A DNA stretch of 64,000 bases from Hypericum androsaemum (GCA_963995505.1 OZ023181.1:9916221-9980220), one strand, 5' to 3'. Positions 46,241 through 57,699 are shown, counted from the stretch's first letter. Notes: generated from the sequence alone by a model not told the origin. Program-made: numbers and translations.

Positions 46241-47189
46241 AACAAAGGATACCAACTAGTGCTAAATTGTAACCTACCAATGCAACTAAAACTGCAATTG
46301 AATGCACTTTAACCATATTATATCCTATAATATTCAAGATCAAATAACAATAAGATGATAGACCAAGCAAAGCAAAAAGGAGACAAGTAGTGTTCATAAA
46401 AAGAGGGTGGCCAAAAAGTGATCAGTTAAGCATATGGCAACTATTGAGCTATATGACACTGCCATTCTAGGAGATGCTTATTTCACCCAGCAATAGTCAA
46501 CAAAGAGAGCAAGTAGTTCAGCAACATCCCTCGGCATAAGGCACAAAATAAGAAATTAAAGATTGAAATGTGCAATAGAAGGTGTAACTCTTCCTACAAA
46601 ACTAACAAGGAGAATGAAGATGTGCAAACCTTCTTAGTTCATTAATTGCAATCAGAAGGTGGCCCAAAGATTGAGACATACACACACAAAAAACCAAAAA
46701 CCCATATGGCAAGTTGTAAAAAACATAGCTATATGCAAAGGAAAAAGGAAGAAATGCAATTGAAATGGAAAATATAAAGATGATATGAATAGCAAGACTA
46801 TAAACCATACATGATCCTTCTCGTGTCACCATATGACAAATGCATAAAAAGCAAATTGATAATTACCTTTGGGGCAGAGGCAAAGGCTCAAGGCTCTCCC
46901 TCCTCACTACTCCTTCTATGTTCCACCAAAAACTAACAAAAAAGAGTATCATCAATGATCAAAAGTGAAAAGTTAAAGATAGAACAACATGTCAAATTGC
47001 CCTCGAAAGAAAAACCAGCTAATGACACAAAATAACCAAAATGAAAGTTGTATAGACCCTGTTACTTAGCAATTACAAATTCATTTGCACAACCAAATGT
47101 TGGAGAATCAAATCAATCCAAAGTTTCACACAAAACTGAGGAAACTACTTCAACCATATTGAACAAATACGCCTTGACTCAATTCCCTA
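46241..47189. other. Harbinger interior between transposase and captured fragment
   Basis: No gene supported. AT-rich. Short frames at 46602-46832 and 47048-47248 have no recognisable domain. Confidence 0.45.
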
Positions 47190-47816
47190 AAGACAAAATA
47201 ATCCCCGCCCAAAGAGAAGCTCCCATATCAACAAGGCATCAAATTTGATGATGCATTCCACACAATCAAAAATAAGAGACTCCAAGCACGTCTCTCCCTC
47301 ATGGAAGCACGATATCAATTCCACCTCGTCATCCGAAACCTCGGATTCAATCAGATTAAGCACCTTCAACCGCCTGCAACACACCAAACAAATGGAACCT
47401 ATCTCAAAACCCAAACCCCTAATCAACACCACTATAATCTCCAACACCAAAAACCCAGATCTAAACTATCTAGCTCAAATCTTAGTGAAGCCGAAAATGA
47501 AAACAACATGGGAAACAAAACCAGAAGCCTAAAAGGGTCAAATTACCTTCAAGCAGAAGCCATAACTGCAAGGCCACTGGTCCCGAACCCATCACAGCAG
47601 ACGAGAATGAAGTCCTTGAACCAGGAGAATGACTGAGCCAGAAGGGCAAGATCATCATCCATCACCGACATTCGCTTGAGCTGGACCTTCTCGAGCCAGA
47701 GGTAGCCCTTGCACATGGTGGATACCCAAGGGGAGAAGTGGGCCCCCCCAATCGACGGGCATGAGATTGAAGACAGTGAACTGCGGCTTTCCCTTAAGGG
47801 TGAGCGACCCGACCCT
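47190..47816 (-). pseudogene. Captured AFB4/AFB5-type auxin-receptor F-box fragment with intact intron
   Basis: Minus-strand exon 1 piece (47816-47547) reads [17 protein letters not shown], then [31 protein letters not shown] and [12 protein letters not shown]. Intron 47546-47374 keeps GT and AG. The second piece (from 47373) reads [20 protein letters not shown], then [14 protein letters not shown]. This is the early leucine-rich-repeat region of the TIR1/AFB family. FSPWV, DDDLALL and FGTSGLA are closer to AFB4/AFB5 than to TIR1. Breaks: one extra G near 47752, a TGA just before the donor, and loss of match beyond about 47240. The F-box and the rest of the repeat domain are missing. It lies inside the Harbinger TIRs. 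Confidence 0.85.
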
Positions 47817-48203
47817 AATCTCAAAAACCCAAAAATAAGAGAGAGTAGTTGGAGCGTACCTGTGAGAGTCACCGAAGGTGAGCTACTCTTCCGATGAGTC
47901 GTTAGAGGTGGAGCTCCATGTCGCCGTCAGAGGAGTTAGTAAAAGGGGAGAGATCCAACTTGAGGAAGGAATGTCTGTGTCGAATCCAAATATTTTTGAT
48001 TAAGGGTATTATCTGTATTTAACCATAATTTTGTTTTGGTTCCCAGAATTTTGACCTCTTTTAAAAAGAATCCAAATCAGGAGTTTGAGGTGGGAATAGA
48101 ATCACTTTCCTGGCTAAAAGTGGTTCCAAACGCACTCAAATTTTTAAAACTCTAGAATTGGATATCAATTCCCATCATTTTTTGGGTTCCAAACAGGCCG
48201 TAA

Positions 48204-49130
48204 GAGATTTCAAATTGGTGCATAAACTTGCAACAAGTAGAAACAACTTGATGTTGTTTTTGTGCTCATTTCTTCGAAATCTGGATCAACTAAGTCAGAA
48301 AATGAACCTAAAAATTAGAGATGAGACTTATGAGGTTAGAATTAACCAATGAGGTTAAAGAACACCAAGACTCAAAGTGGGCTTGTAGATGCCTGAAAGT
48401 TGCTAGGCAAAATGGTTATTTTGGGGAGATGGAGAACGATTTCTTGAGAAGCGCAAAGGTTGTCCAGTCAATACAGGAACAGCCTGTTGAGCAAGTTGCA
48501 GGAGCATTTGGGGGTTAGCAGACCTTCCCTCCACTATCACTTCAGATTTTTATTGAGGCTGAGCCAAGTGGGTCTCCATCTGAAATACTACTAGAAGATT
48601 TGGATGGTTGCAAGGACAACCGCCTAGTTACACGGTGAGATGGTGATCCGAATGTGCCAAAATCAGAGCCAAATAGGATACTCTAACCAGAAGGAACTTC
48701 AAGTCATGGTTAGTTCTGAACCTAGTGAAATACCTTCATTGGAGGAGCAGACTTTGATGTATGAGCTCACTCAAAAAATGGTGGAAGAGATTACCCAAAA
48801 TATGGTGAAGGAGAAGGCACTTTCGATGCATTATTCATCATCTAGGCCACCGGAGGGCATAAATCTTACATCAATTATGGCTGGACTTGAAAAGCAAGTG
48901 ATCCAAAACCTCCAGGTTGAAGAGTTGGTGAAGGAAGTTTGGAAAGTAGCTCAGAAGCTAGGTATGGTTTAGGATGCAGATGCAACGACCATTCTAAAAG
49001 AAATATGTGATGCAACAACCGAAATGACAAAACAAAGATTTATGATACTCCATGACTTTTCAGAGGTATGAGGATCTTTTGGTGGGTTTTTAGTAAATGG
49101 TACTAGGGTGTTCCCCAAGCTATTGTATTT
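48204..49130 (+). pseudogene. LINE ORF1 fragment, right of the Harbinger insertion
   Basis: The frame from the left piece stays open through the insertion point. Downstream frames contain MNLKIRDETYEVRI, a weak match to the MNINGETFxIRV-type text in plant LINE ORF1, then acidic or charged low-similarity sequence (48321-48518, 48640-48972). No endonuclease or RT follows. A T-rich stretch at about 49126-49137 closes the region. Assignment beyond 48520 is by continuity only. Confidence 0.45.
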
Positions 49131-49858
49131 TTTTTTTAACCAAGCAGATTGGTCGAGAAGATTTTTTTTTTGTAAAGGTAGATGTTTCATTACTCTAAAA
49201 AAGAGATTACACCATGCAAGAAAAGGTACAAGTCAGACCATGATCGATTCACCTCAGAATAACTGCCTAAAATCAAATGCCTAAGATCAATCTCCTAAAC
49301 TCGATGAGCAAAGATCAATCACCTATAGTTAACACCATGGTCGGGAAGATCTCTTGATATTTTTTTTATGGTAGAACTAGATATCATTTATCTAGTTTCC
49401 TTGACGCATGTATTTCATAGACAATTAGTGTAATTATTTTTTGAAATTATTTTAGGAGTAATAAAATTTTACTTACAAAAACTTACGTATTTTTATTTGA
49501 TGTTGTAGTTTATTCATTGCTCAATGAGCCAAAATTTATTGTAATAACTAATAACTTATGGTTTGGCGTAGATCGATGTATATTTCAAAACGTATAAAAA
49601 TAATCAATAAGAATTTTCGAGGCATTCCAGTCAAAGTTTCTCAGAAATTCAATTCGGTACACGGCTTCTATCCACTGTGGGGACATGACATTGAAAAGCC
49701 GGACATAATTTTTATCTAAATGAGCCGCGTCACAAAGTTTGGAGCTATAAAATAAAGAGTTGCGAAAGGTACACTTAAGTCGCTTTCCCAGGTTGTCCAT
49801 ATCGGCTTGAGCCAGAACTTCACAAGGAAACTCCGCTTAGCTATTTCTCTTCTTTTTT
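49131..49858. other. Non-coding spacer with one unrecognised minus-strand frame
   Basis: A 71-codon minus-strand frame at 49585-49800 (MDNLGKRLKCTF, then FNVMSPQWIEAVYRIEF) has ordinary amino-acid composition but no family I recognise. The rest is AT-rich without features. Confidence 0.35.
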
Positions 49859-51190
49859 GGGTAAATTGCCCTAGTATTTAACAAAATATCCAGTTTAGTC
49901 TTTATAGTTTTTAATAATTTTTATGGATCTTCCTAATTTGAAAAAATGCACTTCTCAAATTTCTGGCGGACCCCAGTCAACCTTATTTTTTAATGACAAT
50001 TTTACCCTTACAATAAAAACTTATCTTCCCCGATCTCAACCTCAACTTCGACCGGAGAGCCTTACCGCCGACGACTCTGACCTCAACTCAGTGGCCAGAA
50101 AGCACCAAACATCATCGCCACTGTCAAACCTATCCCTAAGGACGACCAAGTTGACGAGAGCCAGAAAGCACCAAACATAAGGGTTAATCAAGTGCTTGAG
50201 AGCCAACCGTCCGCCAAAAATATGTCAGAGGCTCAAGTTCCAACATCACAGTTTTTTTTCCTGGACCACGGATTTATTAATATAACCAGCTTATGGAGAA
50301 CGCCTCCGTCGCCGTCAAGGCCGAAGAGCAATACGTCTCCAACTCCCTCTTCACCGGGGAATTAAACAGTGTCACCCGCGCCCACCTCATGGACAAGGTC
50401 ATCGACTCCGAGGTCACCCACCGCCAGATGGCCGGCGCCAAGAGCTCCTTCTGCGCCAAGCCCGCCTGCGACGGGAAGGTGATGAGGGACGAGAAGGGGA
50501 AGGACATCTCCCCTTGTGAGTGCTGCTTCAAGATATGTCGGGACTGCTACATGGATGCCATAAAAGACTCCGACCTCTGCCCGGGCTGCAAGGAGGCTTA
50601 CAAGATCACGACAATCAAAATTGGTCTACCCTTCAATTGAACATCACTAGGTAATCTTCTTAAGAAGATGAAATCAAGTTTCACCCCACAAAATCATGGT
50701 TAATCAAGTGCCTGAGAGCTAACCGTCCGCCGATATGGAACGGAGGAGCGGTCGAGTCTATTCGGACGAGTTGAGGAAGGACGCTGTCGTCGGGTGCGGC
50801 TCCTCTGTACCAAGACTTCCAACGAACGAAACGATTTCCATCGACGAAAAATTGGAATTCTAGGGTTAGATTTGGGTGAGAATTTAAGTCTCCATTAGTT
50901 TTTGGTTCTGGATTTGGATGCTTCAATTTTTTGTTTTGCAATTGGGGCACTAATTTTTGTTGGTTTTTTTTTAAATTTGGATATGTTAATTTGGGTGTTG
51001 AAGGTGGTCTCGTCGGACAAGATGATCGGAGGATTCTATTCTTGCTAGAGTTTTTTTTTATTGTAAGAGTAAAATGATCAATAATAAAATTATGTTGACC
51101 GTTCACATGAGCGTTGGGTGGACATGAGAGGTGCATTTTTTTTCAAACTAGGAGGATCAATAAAGGTTATTGAAAATAGTAAATTACACC
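49859..51190. mobile_element. Pack-MULE carrying a CSLD gene fragment
   Basis: The left arm (49859 to about 50040) and the inverted right arm (about 51040-51190) match through AATTTTTATGGATC, CCTAATTTGAAAAAATGCAC, GTCAACCT and TTACAATAAAAA. The right arm lacks about 30 bp near the tip. No transposase is encoded. The GC-rich interior holds a CSLD RING fragment. Copies of GGTTAATCAAGTGC plus a GAGAGC-AACCGTCCGCC block at 50182 and 50698 bracket that fragment. No convincing 9-bp duplication was found; the right end abuts another repeat at 51191. Confidence 0.75.
50293..50640 (+). pseudogene. Captured CSLD (cellulose synthase-like D) N-terminal RING-finger fragment
   Basis: This 115-codon open frame is MENASVAV, then [39 protein letters not shown] and [20 protein letters not shown], ending [10 protein letters not shown]. 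These blocks and their spacing are the N-terminal zinc-binding RING region of plant CSLD proteins, which sit in Golgi or plasma membranes and make cell-wall glucan or mannan chains. Paired cysteines are kept, but the match ends after KEAYK and the glycosyltransferase domain and transmembrane helices are absent. The frame is uninterrupted, so a small RING-only protein is conceivable. Location inside a Pack-MULE makes it a captured fragment. Confidence 0.85.
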
Positions 51191-51578
51191 TAGAGTGAAC
51201 ACAGTTTAAATTCGGACGAATTTGAATTATCAAAATTATAATTCGTATTTGATTCGTTGAAGGTCGAACTCGAATATGAGTTTGGCTTCGTATGAACCAG
51301 TTCGAATTGAATTTTAGACGAATCAAATCGAAGCGAATCAAATCCAATTCATTATCACCCATATGTACGCCACCTTGGATATGCCTAGGGGTGTTCATGG
51401 TTAACATTTGAACGATTTCGAATTACTATTAGCCGAATTTGAATTATAAAAATATGATTCATATTCGATTTATTCAAACACGAATTTAAATAAGAATCGA
51501 ATTTGTATGAGTCAATTTAAATCCGAATTAAATTTTTAACGAATCATGTTGAATCCAATTCGATTCATGATCACTCTA
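51191..51578. repeat. Two related hAT-like repeats
   Basis: Segments 51191-51362 (TAGAGTGAACA to TCACCCATA) and 51386-51578 (TAGGGGTGTTCATGG to GATCACTCTA) share GAATTTGAATTAT, ATTCGATTT and AATCCAATTCGATTCAT-type blocks in the same orientation. TAGGGGTGTTCA ends are common on plant hAT-type non-autonomous elements. Target duplications were not identified. Confidence 0.5.
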
Positions 51579-51851
51579 CGGAGTCCACAATTTGCATAAA
51601 TAAATTACTATTCGATTATTATGTCTAATAGTTTTCGACGAAGATACCTTCAGACTTAAATTACGCAAAATACACACCGCATAAAAAAATCTCACTCGTC
51701 CGCGTCTAATTTCCTCGGCCATTCTCTCTTTTTTATAAGTAATATATATTTTATATCACCAAAATTATGTACAAATATATACATTCCAATACATTCGCCA
51801 GTTTATGTCTTTTACCCTCTCTCTCCCTCTTTTCTCCCTTTCTTCTATCTA
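51579..51851. other. AT-rich spacer
   Basis: No gene or bounded element seen. A CT-rich stretch lies near 51815-51845. Confidence 0.4.
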
Positions 51852-52150
51852 ATGGCATGTCCGGCTATGACTAATGGCATGCCCAATTTATGTCTAAATG
51901 GCATGCTAGGTTAATATTTAATAAAACTTATAATAAATTAAATAACTAATTAAATGGCATGTCTAGTTATGACTAATGGCATGTCCAGCTATGGCTAATG
52001 ACATGCCCGGCTATATCAAATGGCATGCCCTACTATGACTAATGGAATGTCCGGTTAAATGGTATGCCTCGTTAATATTTAATTAAACTTATAATTAATT
52101 AATTACATGGCATGCCCAGTTATGTTAAAATGGTATGCCTGGATAATATT
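51852..52150 (+). repeat. GCATG-rich short tandem array
   Basis: About a dozen copies of TAATGGCATGYCYRGYTATG-like text, spaced roughly 18-30 bp, alternate with three TTAATATTYAATAAWAYTTATAATWAATTAA blocks (near 51913, 52072 and 52146). The result is an AT-rich array studded with near-palindromic GGCATGCC. Confidence 0.8.
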
Positions 52151-55100
52151 CAATAATATTTATAATAAAAAATTAAAATATTTAATTCCACGCGTATGCG
52201 CGCATTGTCTCTTTTTCCCATATTTTTTGACTTAATTACAAAAATATCACTGCAAGCCTCCTTCCCTATTTATCCAAACCGTCCAGAATTAGGTTTGCCG
52301 GACCCAATCCATCCCTATGTCGGGATGGAATTGGCGAAGGATTGGCCCATACACCAACTTATGTTTACTTTTCTTGCAAAAGTGTTCCAAATTTACATAG
52401 AAAATTGACAATGCAAGAAAAGAAGACAATCATATTCATCTAAATTACCACAGTGGGAAGAGAACATCCCAATGTTTCGTTCTGTTCACTCTAGTGGGAA
52501 GGCTTCTTTGAAGAGAAATCCATAAGAAAAATTCCTTGGCCATTCTCACTTTCCATTGGTGTCCACCACCCACCCAACAAGTCGCAAATAGCTAATTATG
52601 AAATTGAAATAATCAAAATTAATTGCCTAACTGTGATAATCATATAAATAATTTGAATAATAATATAAATTAAGTGAGCTAATAGTAACTGAATGACATA
52701 TAAAAAGTGATCTTTTTAGTTTATATTTTTTTGAGAAGGTTTTTTTTTTATAAGGTTCACTTTACTTGATAGATGCCGTAACAAACACATATCGCTGCCA
52801 ATCCGAGGATTATTCTCTTGAAATTTTCTTCTTTGCAAGACACGTGAATCCCCATATTCTATGCTCCGTTTATAAAGACGCGGAAGCGGGACCCAACATG
52901 GAGGACTAAAGGTAGTGTTATGGGCCCAACCCAACACAGTTTCGTGGTATCTAAAATTTTCTGGGATTTGGATTTAGAAAGTTTTCAGTTTGGACTCGAA
53001 ATCAGACTCAGATAATCCTAAATAAAAATTCTGTACCCGAATAAGAATACAAATAGTAGAATTGATACTCCAAATATTCGAAATATCCGATTAAAAAAAT
53101 CTCAAGCTTATTAATCCCGTTTGGGTATCTTAGCTATTGCCGGAAGTGTGCACGTACTTTTAATATGTAGACTCTAGTTACTTTATTTTATCTTTAACTA
53201 ATTTTGTTGGAGCATCAAGCAATGTAATTAATTGATAGATTTTTGTATTTTGTCAGAACTTGAAGCGTCGAATGGATTTTGGTTCAAGTTTAATAATTTT
53301 TTAAGACTTGGAAAAAATAGATAGTTTATCCGTATTCGTGTCCGAAAAATATTTGAATACCAAATATCGAAGTTTGAATGGTGGAGAGTTTAGACTTGGA
53401 CTCGAATGCTAAAAATACTTATTTAAATATTTGAATAGTTGCAGTTTCAAATAGGTGGGTACTACATTTTTGCGATATCTAACGTTAAGAAAGAGTTTTT
53501 CTATCGTGTTACTCTTTCCTTACTACGATTTTTTTCCATTAAATTTTGTCATTGTAGGATTTTAACGCGATCGATGGTCGCAAACCTACAACAAAAAATA
53601 CTGTACTAAATAAGATGTAAATTTTAGGCGAATAAAACCCTACTATTCAAAAAAAAGATCGGATTTCAATAATCCAATTGCCCACCCTGCTATTGGAAGC
53701 TATTCTCTTCTCCGATTTTCCTATGTGAATAAATGCACTTGATAAGAGCATTTTCCCGGACACTTTTCTTCTAAAAAACGACAAATGCGTTTTCCCCTAA
53801 AAAAATGGTCCCCCTGCCCCACTCCTTTCTCTGAGAATGCACCCAAGGCGCGCGCTCTCTCTCGGCTTCGTACATAAGCTTCACCGATCCCTAGAAGCAT
53901 CTCTGCAAAATTTAAAGATACCTAGATTGCTGTGGTGCTCTTTGTTTTCTTTTGGGACATTGGGCTCTACAAAATTCTCAAACAAAGGCTGGCTCTACAA
54001 GAGTGAAAATTTTGAGGAAAATCATGATCGGTTACCGCCGATAGCCTAAGCTTTGTCCTCCTTTGTAATCCTTTCATTTTCTTTTGGTTAAAGTACATTT
54101 ACTAAAACAATGGTGTTAGTTGTTTCTAGCGCTAGAGATTTGGATTGAATTAATAAATTTTTTTTTAGAATTTTGCTAATATAAAAGACACTACGAGAGA
54201 TTTCACCGAAAAAAGGTATTTACTAATTTTTCGTAGTTTAGAATATTTTTAACTAGATGATGGTAGATATTTTACCTAACTAACAACTAAGTTACACACA
54301 TTTTAACAATTTTATATTTTATGTCAAGTCATTAATTTTATCTGCGTGTTATACTATATCAATAATTTTTTTTTCATTGTGACGAAAAAAATTACAGTTC
54401 AAATTTTGACCGGGTGAAGATATGTGATGTCAAAATTAAGGGCTACTGATATGCCACGTGGATCTTAATTATAAAAATATTGTTAATAGGTATTGCTCTT
54501 GCTCAAAGATTAAACGAAACGTATGATTTGGCTCATAGTGATCACATTCTTTAAAAGGTTATCCCGATCACTCGCTTGGGGGGGCGGGGCAACCAGTAAA
54601 ACCCGGCAAGGCGCAACTTGATTTATGTTTTTTTTTTCGGTACATACTTGGTTTACGTTTAGCTTGTTTTGATTAGACATATGAGCTACCTCATTTATGG
54701 TAGCATTATATAATAATAACGACGACATATGAAAAGCGACGTTATTCAAACAGTCTCCATCAATTTATAGCCGATTCATGTTTTAGATAAGACCATCAAG
54801 AAATTACGAAAAAAGGACCAAATGCAGATAAAAGAGTCAATTCGAAAATACTGCATCGAAAGTGTAAGGATATTAATTTAATTTATATGTGAATGAATTT
54901 CATTTACCAATCACCTTAATTTTTGACTAGATCTTAAAATTTTAATTTGGTTCACAGTCGATTGATCAATAACATGTTGTACTCGCAACGATACACCAAT
55001 ACAAAACTCAAACCACTACTAAACTTTAGTCGGAGTTATGTTTGTAGGGTGATGTTTCCAACATACCACATCAAAAGTGAAAAAACGTTGGGTCCAATAT

Positions 55101-55318
55101 ACAAGTGAAAAAAAACAAAAGTTGACCCAAAATTTTTTATTGCATACGACGATTTTGATAAAGTCAAATATATTTTTTACACAAATAAAATTCACAGTTG
55201 CCAATAACAAAATACTATTGTATAAAAATCCAATAACAAAAATACTATTATATAAAAATTTACCTTTAAAAAAAATATTGTATAATAAACCTCAAGATAA
55301 GCTGTGTTAATGTGTGCG

Positions 55319-55319
<1 letters not shown>
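52151..55319. other. Intergenic DNA with degenerate repeats, no gene
   Basis: A minus-strand A-rich LINE-like end (AAAGTGAACCTTATAAAAAA) lies at about 52740-52790. About 52970-53450 repeats the TATCCGAATA and GAGTCCGA themes of the hAT-type element at 15925. Short frames at 52196-52408, 53837-54049 and 54510-54749 have no recognisable domain. Nothing else could be supported. Confidence 0.45.

Positions 55320-55352
<33 letters not shown>
55318..55352. repeat. (TA)n microsatellite
   Basis: Unbroken alternating T and A following GTG. Confidence 0.95.
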
Positions 55353-55355
<3 letters not shown>

Positions 55356-55639
55356 CAAGTAAAATTTTATAGCTCCGTGAAATAATTACAATCTTAAGTC
55401 AAATAAGAGATATAACTCTGTGTACACATCGTGGACTTTAGAGCTAACCTAAGTTTAGCTCTACATATTTTGGTTTTGGTAAGTAAAATTTACCCCCTCT
55501 TTGAACTATCAACTTTTATCAGAATACCTACTAATTTTGAGAGATTATTTTCTTCTTTCATCATTCATATCACGCGTAGGACATTTGCTTTCTAAAACCG
55601 TCTTCTCCTTTTGTTTTAAGTAAACTTTGTATTTATGTG

Positions 55640-56500
55640 TCGTATAAATGATGGCAAAAGCCCCTTAATTCTTATTAACCATCGAAAAGTACTTATACAT
55701 TAGGATAGGCTCACCCCCTTTATGTAATCTATGTACGTATTAGCACAAGAGCGTAGAGCAACATCGGAAAGGACATGGTCACATGAGATCGTAAGGGCAT
55801 ATTTCGATAGGGCATTCAAAACACGGTTACCTTCTCTCTAAGTGTAGAAATTTCCATATCATACCCAAAATCTTAAGGTAGTGAGTAGGTGGATCATCCA
55901 TACTTAAAAATAGGCCCAACTCATTTGCAACTTCCGATGTGAGATTCTCTCCAACACGCTCCTCAAATGAAGTCCATCGGGCTGAAGTTTGCACGAGCTT
56001 CACACTGCCTCTCGTGCTTTCAAAGGCGGGCCGTGCGAGCACAACGGGCCATGGGCTCGTTAGAGCAATTAGCTCTGATACCATATATGAATTTTGATAT
56101 CCTACCAAAAACTTTAAGGTATTGAGTAGGTGGATCATCCACACTTAAAAATAGGCCCAACCTACTTGCAACTTTTGATGTGGGATTCTCTCCAACACTA
56201 AGTATGTTGTATGTGGATCTCCCAGTTTTGAGAAAGCAAGTCCCTAGCACGGTGGATGAGGGTCGACAACGGGTGGTCCCGGGAGACATCTCGGCCAACA
56301 CAAAGGATGACAAATAATGAATCAACCTCGACCTGCACCCGATGAAGACCCTTCTCCCACGTCTTCTCAAGACCCAAGATGAGCACCTAGAGCCCAGCTG
56401 CGAGGGGTGTATAGTGGTCGATCCCTCTAGCAAATTTGCATATCCAGACGCCTCTTGAGTCACGAACGACTCCTCCATCACCTGACAATTACAAGGTTCT
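55640..56500 (-). pseudogene. LINE RNase H region, split by a TRIM
   Basis: The minus strand upstream of the TRIM (56480-56203) reads VVRDSRGVWICKFARGI, HYTPLAAGL, WEKGLHRVQVEVDSL and HPLSTLIHRARDLLSQNWEI. After the TRIM (from 55842) it continues NRVLNALSKYALTIS. Together these are the RNase H domain at the end of plant LINEs. The frame is broken and no RT is attached. Confidence 0.78.
55843..56197 (-). mobile_element. TRIM (miniature LTR element) with perfect CTAAG target duplication
   Basis: LTRs of about 110 bp at 56088-56197 and 55843-55956 both start TGTTGGAGAGAATC on the minus strand. The primer site TGGTATCAGAGC (tRNA-Met type) lies at 56072-56083, a few bases inside the first LTR. 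The interior is only about 130 bp and has no coding frame. CTAAG flanks the whole (55838-55842 and 56198-56202). Confidence 0.9.
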
Positions 56501-57002
56501 GAAAAGGTGGAACCGTATTCAGAACCTTGAAAATTGGTTACGGTTGCGAAACCTCCATTTACAAGGTTCCATTTTTTTTGAATTTTTTAGGAAAAAATAA
56601 ATTACGTATCCTTAGTTTCAAAGAAATCAAATCTTGTGTATCTTACCTTTATTGAGAGAGAGTACTTGTAGACAACAACTAATCAATAGACATTAAGGGA
56701 TAATTGATAATGGACGATATAATTTTGGTTAAATTGTCCTCAGCTCCCTAAAGTTTGCTAAATCACTATTTTAACCCCTCTTGTTTCGAAACCAAAACTT
56801 TGACCCCTAGTTTGCTTTCAAGTCTCGGTAGACTTCTGGAGCTAGTAGAGCACCTCCTAGTCAAGGATAGCATCTAGCTCCCCACACAGCCTTTCCTCTT
56901 GGCAGTCCCTCAACATTAATTACTGATTGATGTAACTTATATTGTCGAATACCTTTAAAATACGAGTTTGATCTCCAAAATTCTATTTTTCAAGTTTAAT
57001 CA
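56501..57002. other. Spacer without gene
   Basis: GTTCTGAAAAGGTGGAACC and the inverted-looking CAAGGTTCCATTT near 56490-56575 suggest a MITE remnant. No coding sequence seen. Confidence 0.4.
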
Positions 57003-57507
57003 AGGTATTAAAATACATGGTCCGACTGATAGTCCGACCAGTCAGACTACAATTCGGTATGAATAGCATACCGCGTTTGGCCAAAAACCCACAAACCTTA
57101 CGAACCGCCCAAAAAATAGTCGGACCTGGTAGTTTGACCAAATTTTTGACCCCGTATTTTTCGGTTGGTAAGGTTTAACCTAAAAATAGGGTTTTCTTGA
57201 TGATGGGTCAAAATCAGGATTTTTCTGATTCGAGTTTTTGATTTTGGTGGAGTTTTCTTTTTTTTTTTAATTTCAAGGTTATGATGGGTCAAAAAAGAGA
57301 GAAAAAGTTCTACCTATTTATTTTTTGGAAAGAGTAACCGAGGTATAGGGCTGGATAGTGGGGTATGAGTAATTAAAATATTAATACAAATATATTTTTT
57401 TAATATAAAAAATACTAGTCTAACCGGTATTCTAACTAGTTAGATCGATCCGATCGCGATCCAAAGACAAGAGCGGATCGCTCTCCGAGTTGTTTTTAAA
57501 AACTTTG
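57003..57507. mobile_element. MITE with 10-bp flanking duplication
   Basis: AGTTTAATCA occurs at 56993-57002 and 57508-57517. Ends AGGTATTAAAATAC and, inverted, CAAAGTTTTTAAAAAC are partial inverted repeats. The interior is rich in GGTCCGACTGATAGTCCGACC-type motifs, also seen near 24200-24390. A 9-bp duplication plus one chance base would fit Mutator-type; the superfamily is not settled. Confidence 0.6.
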
Positions 57508-57699
57508 AGTTTAATCAAATAAAATTATTTTCGCAAAGAAATAATAATACAGCAACATTTTCCATCAATTAAATAAAGAAACACAAAAACCGTAGTTCTG
57601 ACAAGAAAATAGACACACAGAAAATGTATAAAATAACCGCAACAAACAACAGTGCAATACGAGGTATGAGTATTTAAACATGAAGTAAGAAGATGGAAT

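Larger units (their letters stand above)
42566..48200 (-). mobile_element. PIF/Harbinger DNA transposon with two-gene structure and captured host DNA
   Basis: The left end TAGCTTGTTTGGAACCAAA and the inverted right end CGGCCTGTTTGGAACCCAA are inverted repeats of the PIF/Harbinger type. TAA flanks both ends (42563-42565 and 48201-48203), the 3-bp duplication expected. Inside, on the minus strand, are a Myb/SANT-like ORF1 (43109-44408), a DDE transposase with two short introns (45082-46240) and an AFB-type host fragment (47190-47816). Both element genes carry disabling changes, so it is probably immobile now. Confidence 0.9.

Noticed and set aside
47245..47636. Plus-strand frames of 95 and 111 codons
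   Set aside because: Antisense to the AFB-type fragment, with no homology of their own.
51852..52150. CRISPR-like array
   Set aside because: Repeats are short, variable and separated by non-unique AT-rich text, and the sequence is plant nuclear DNA.
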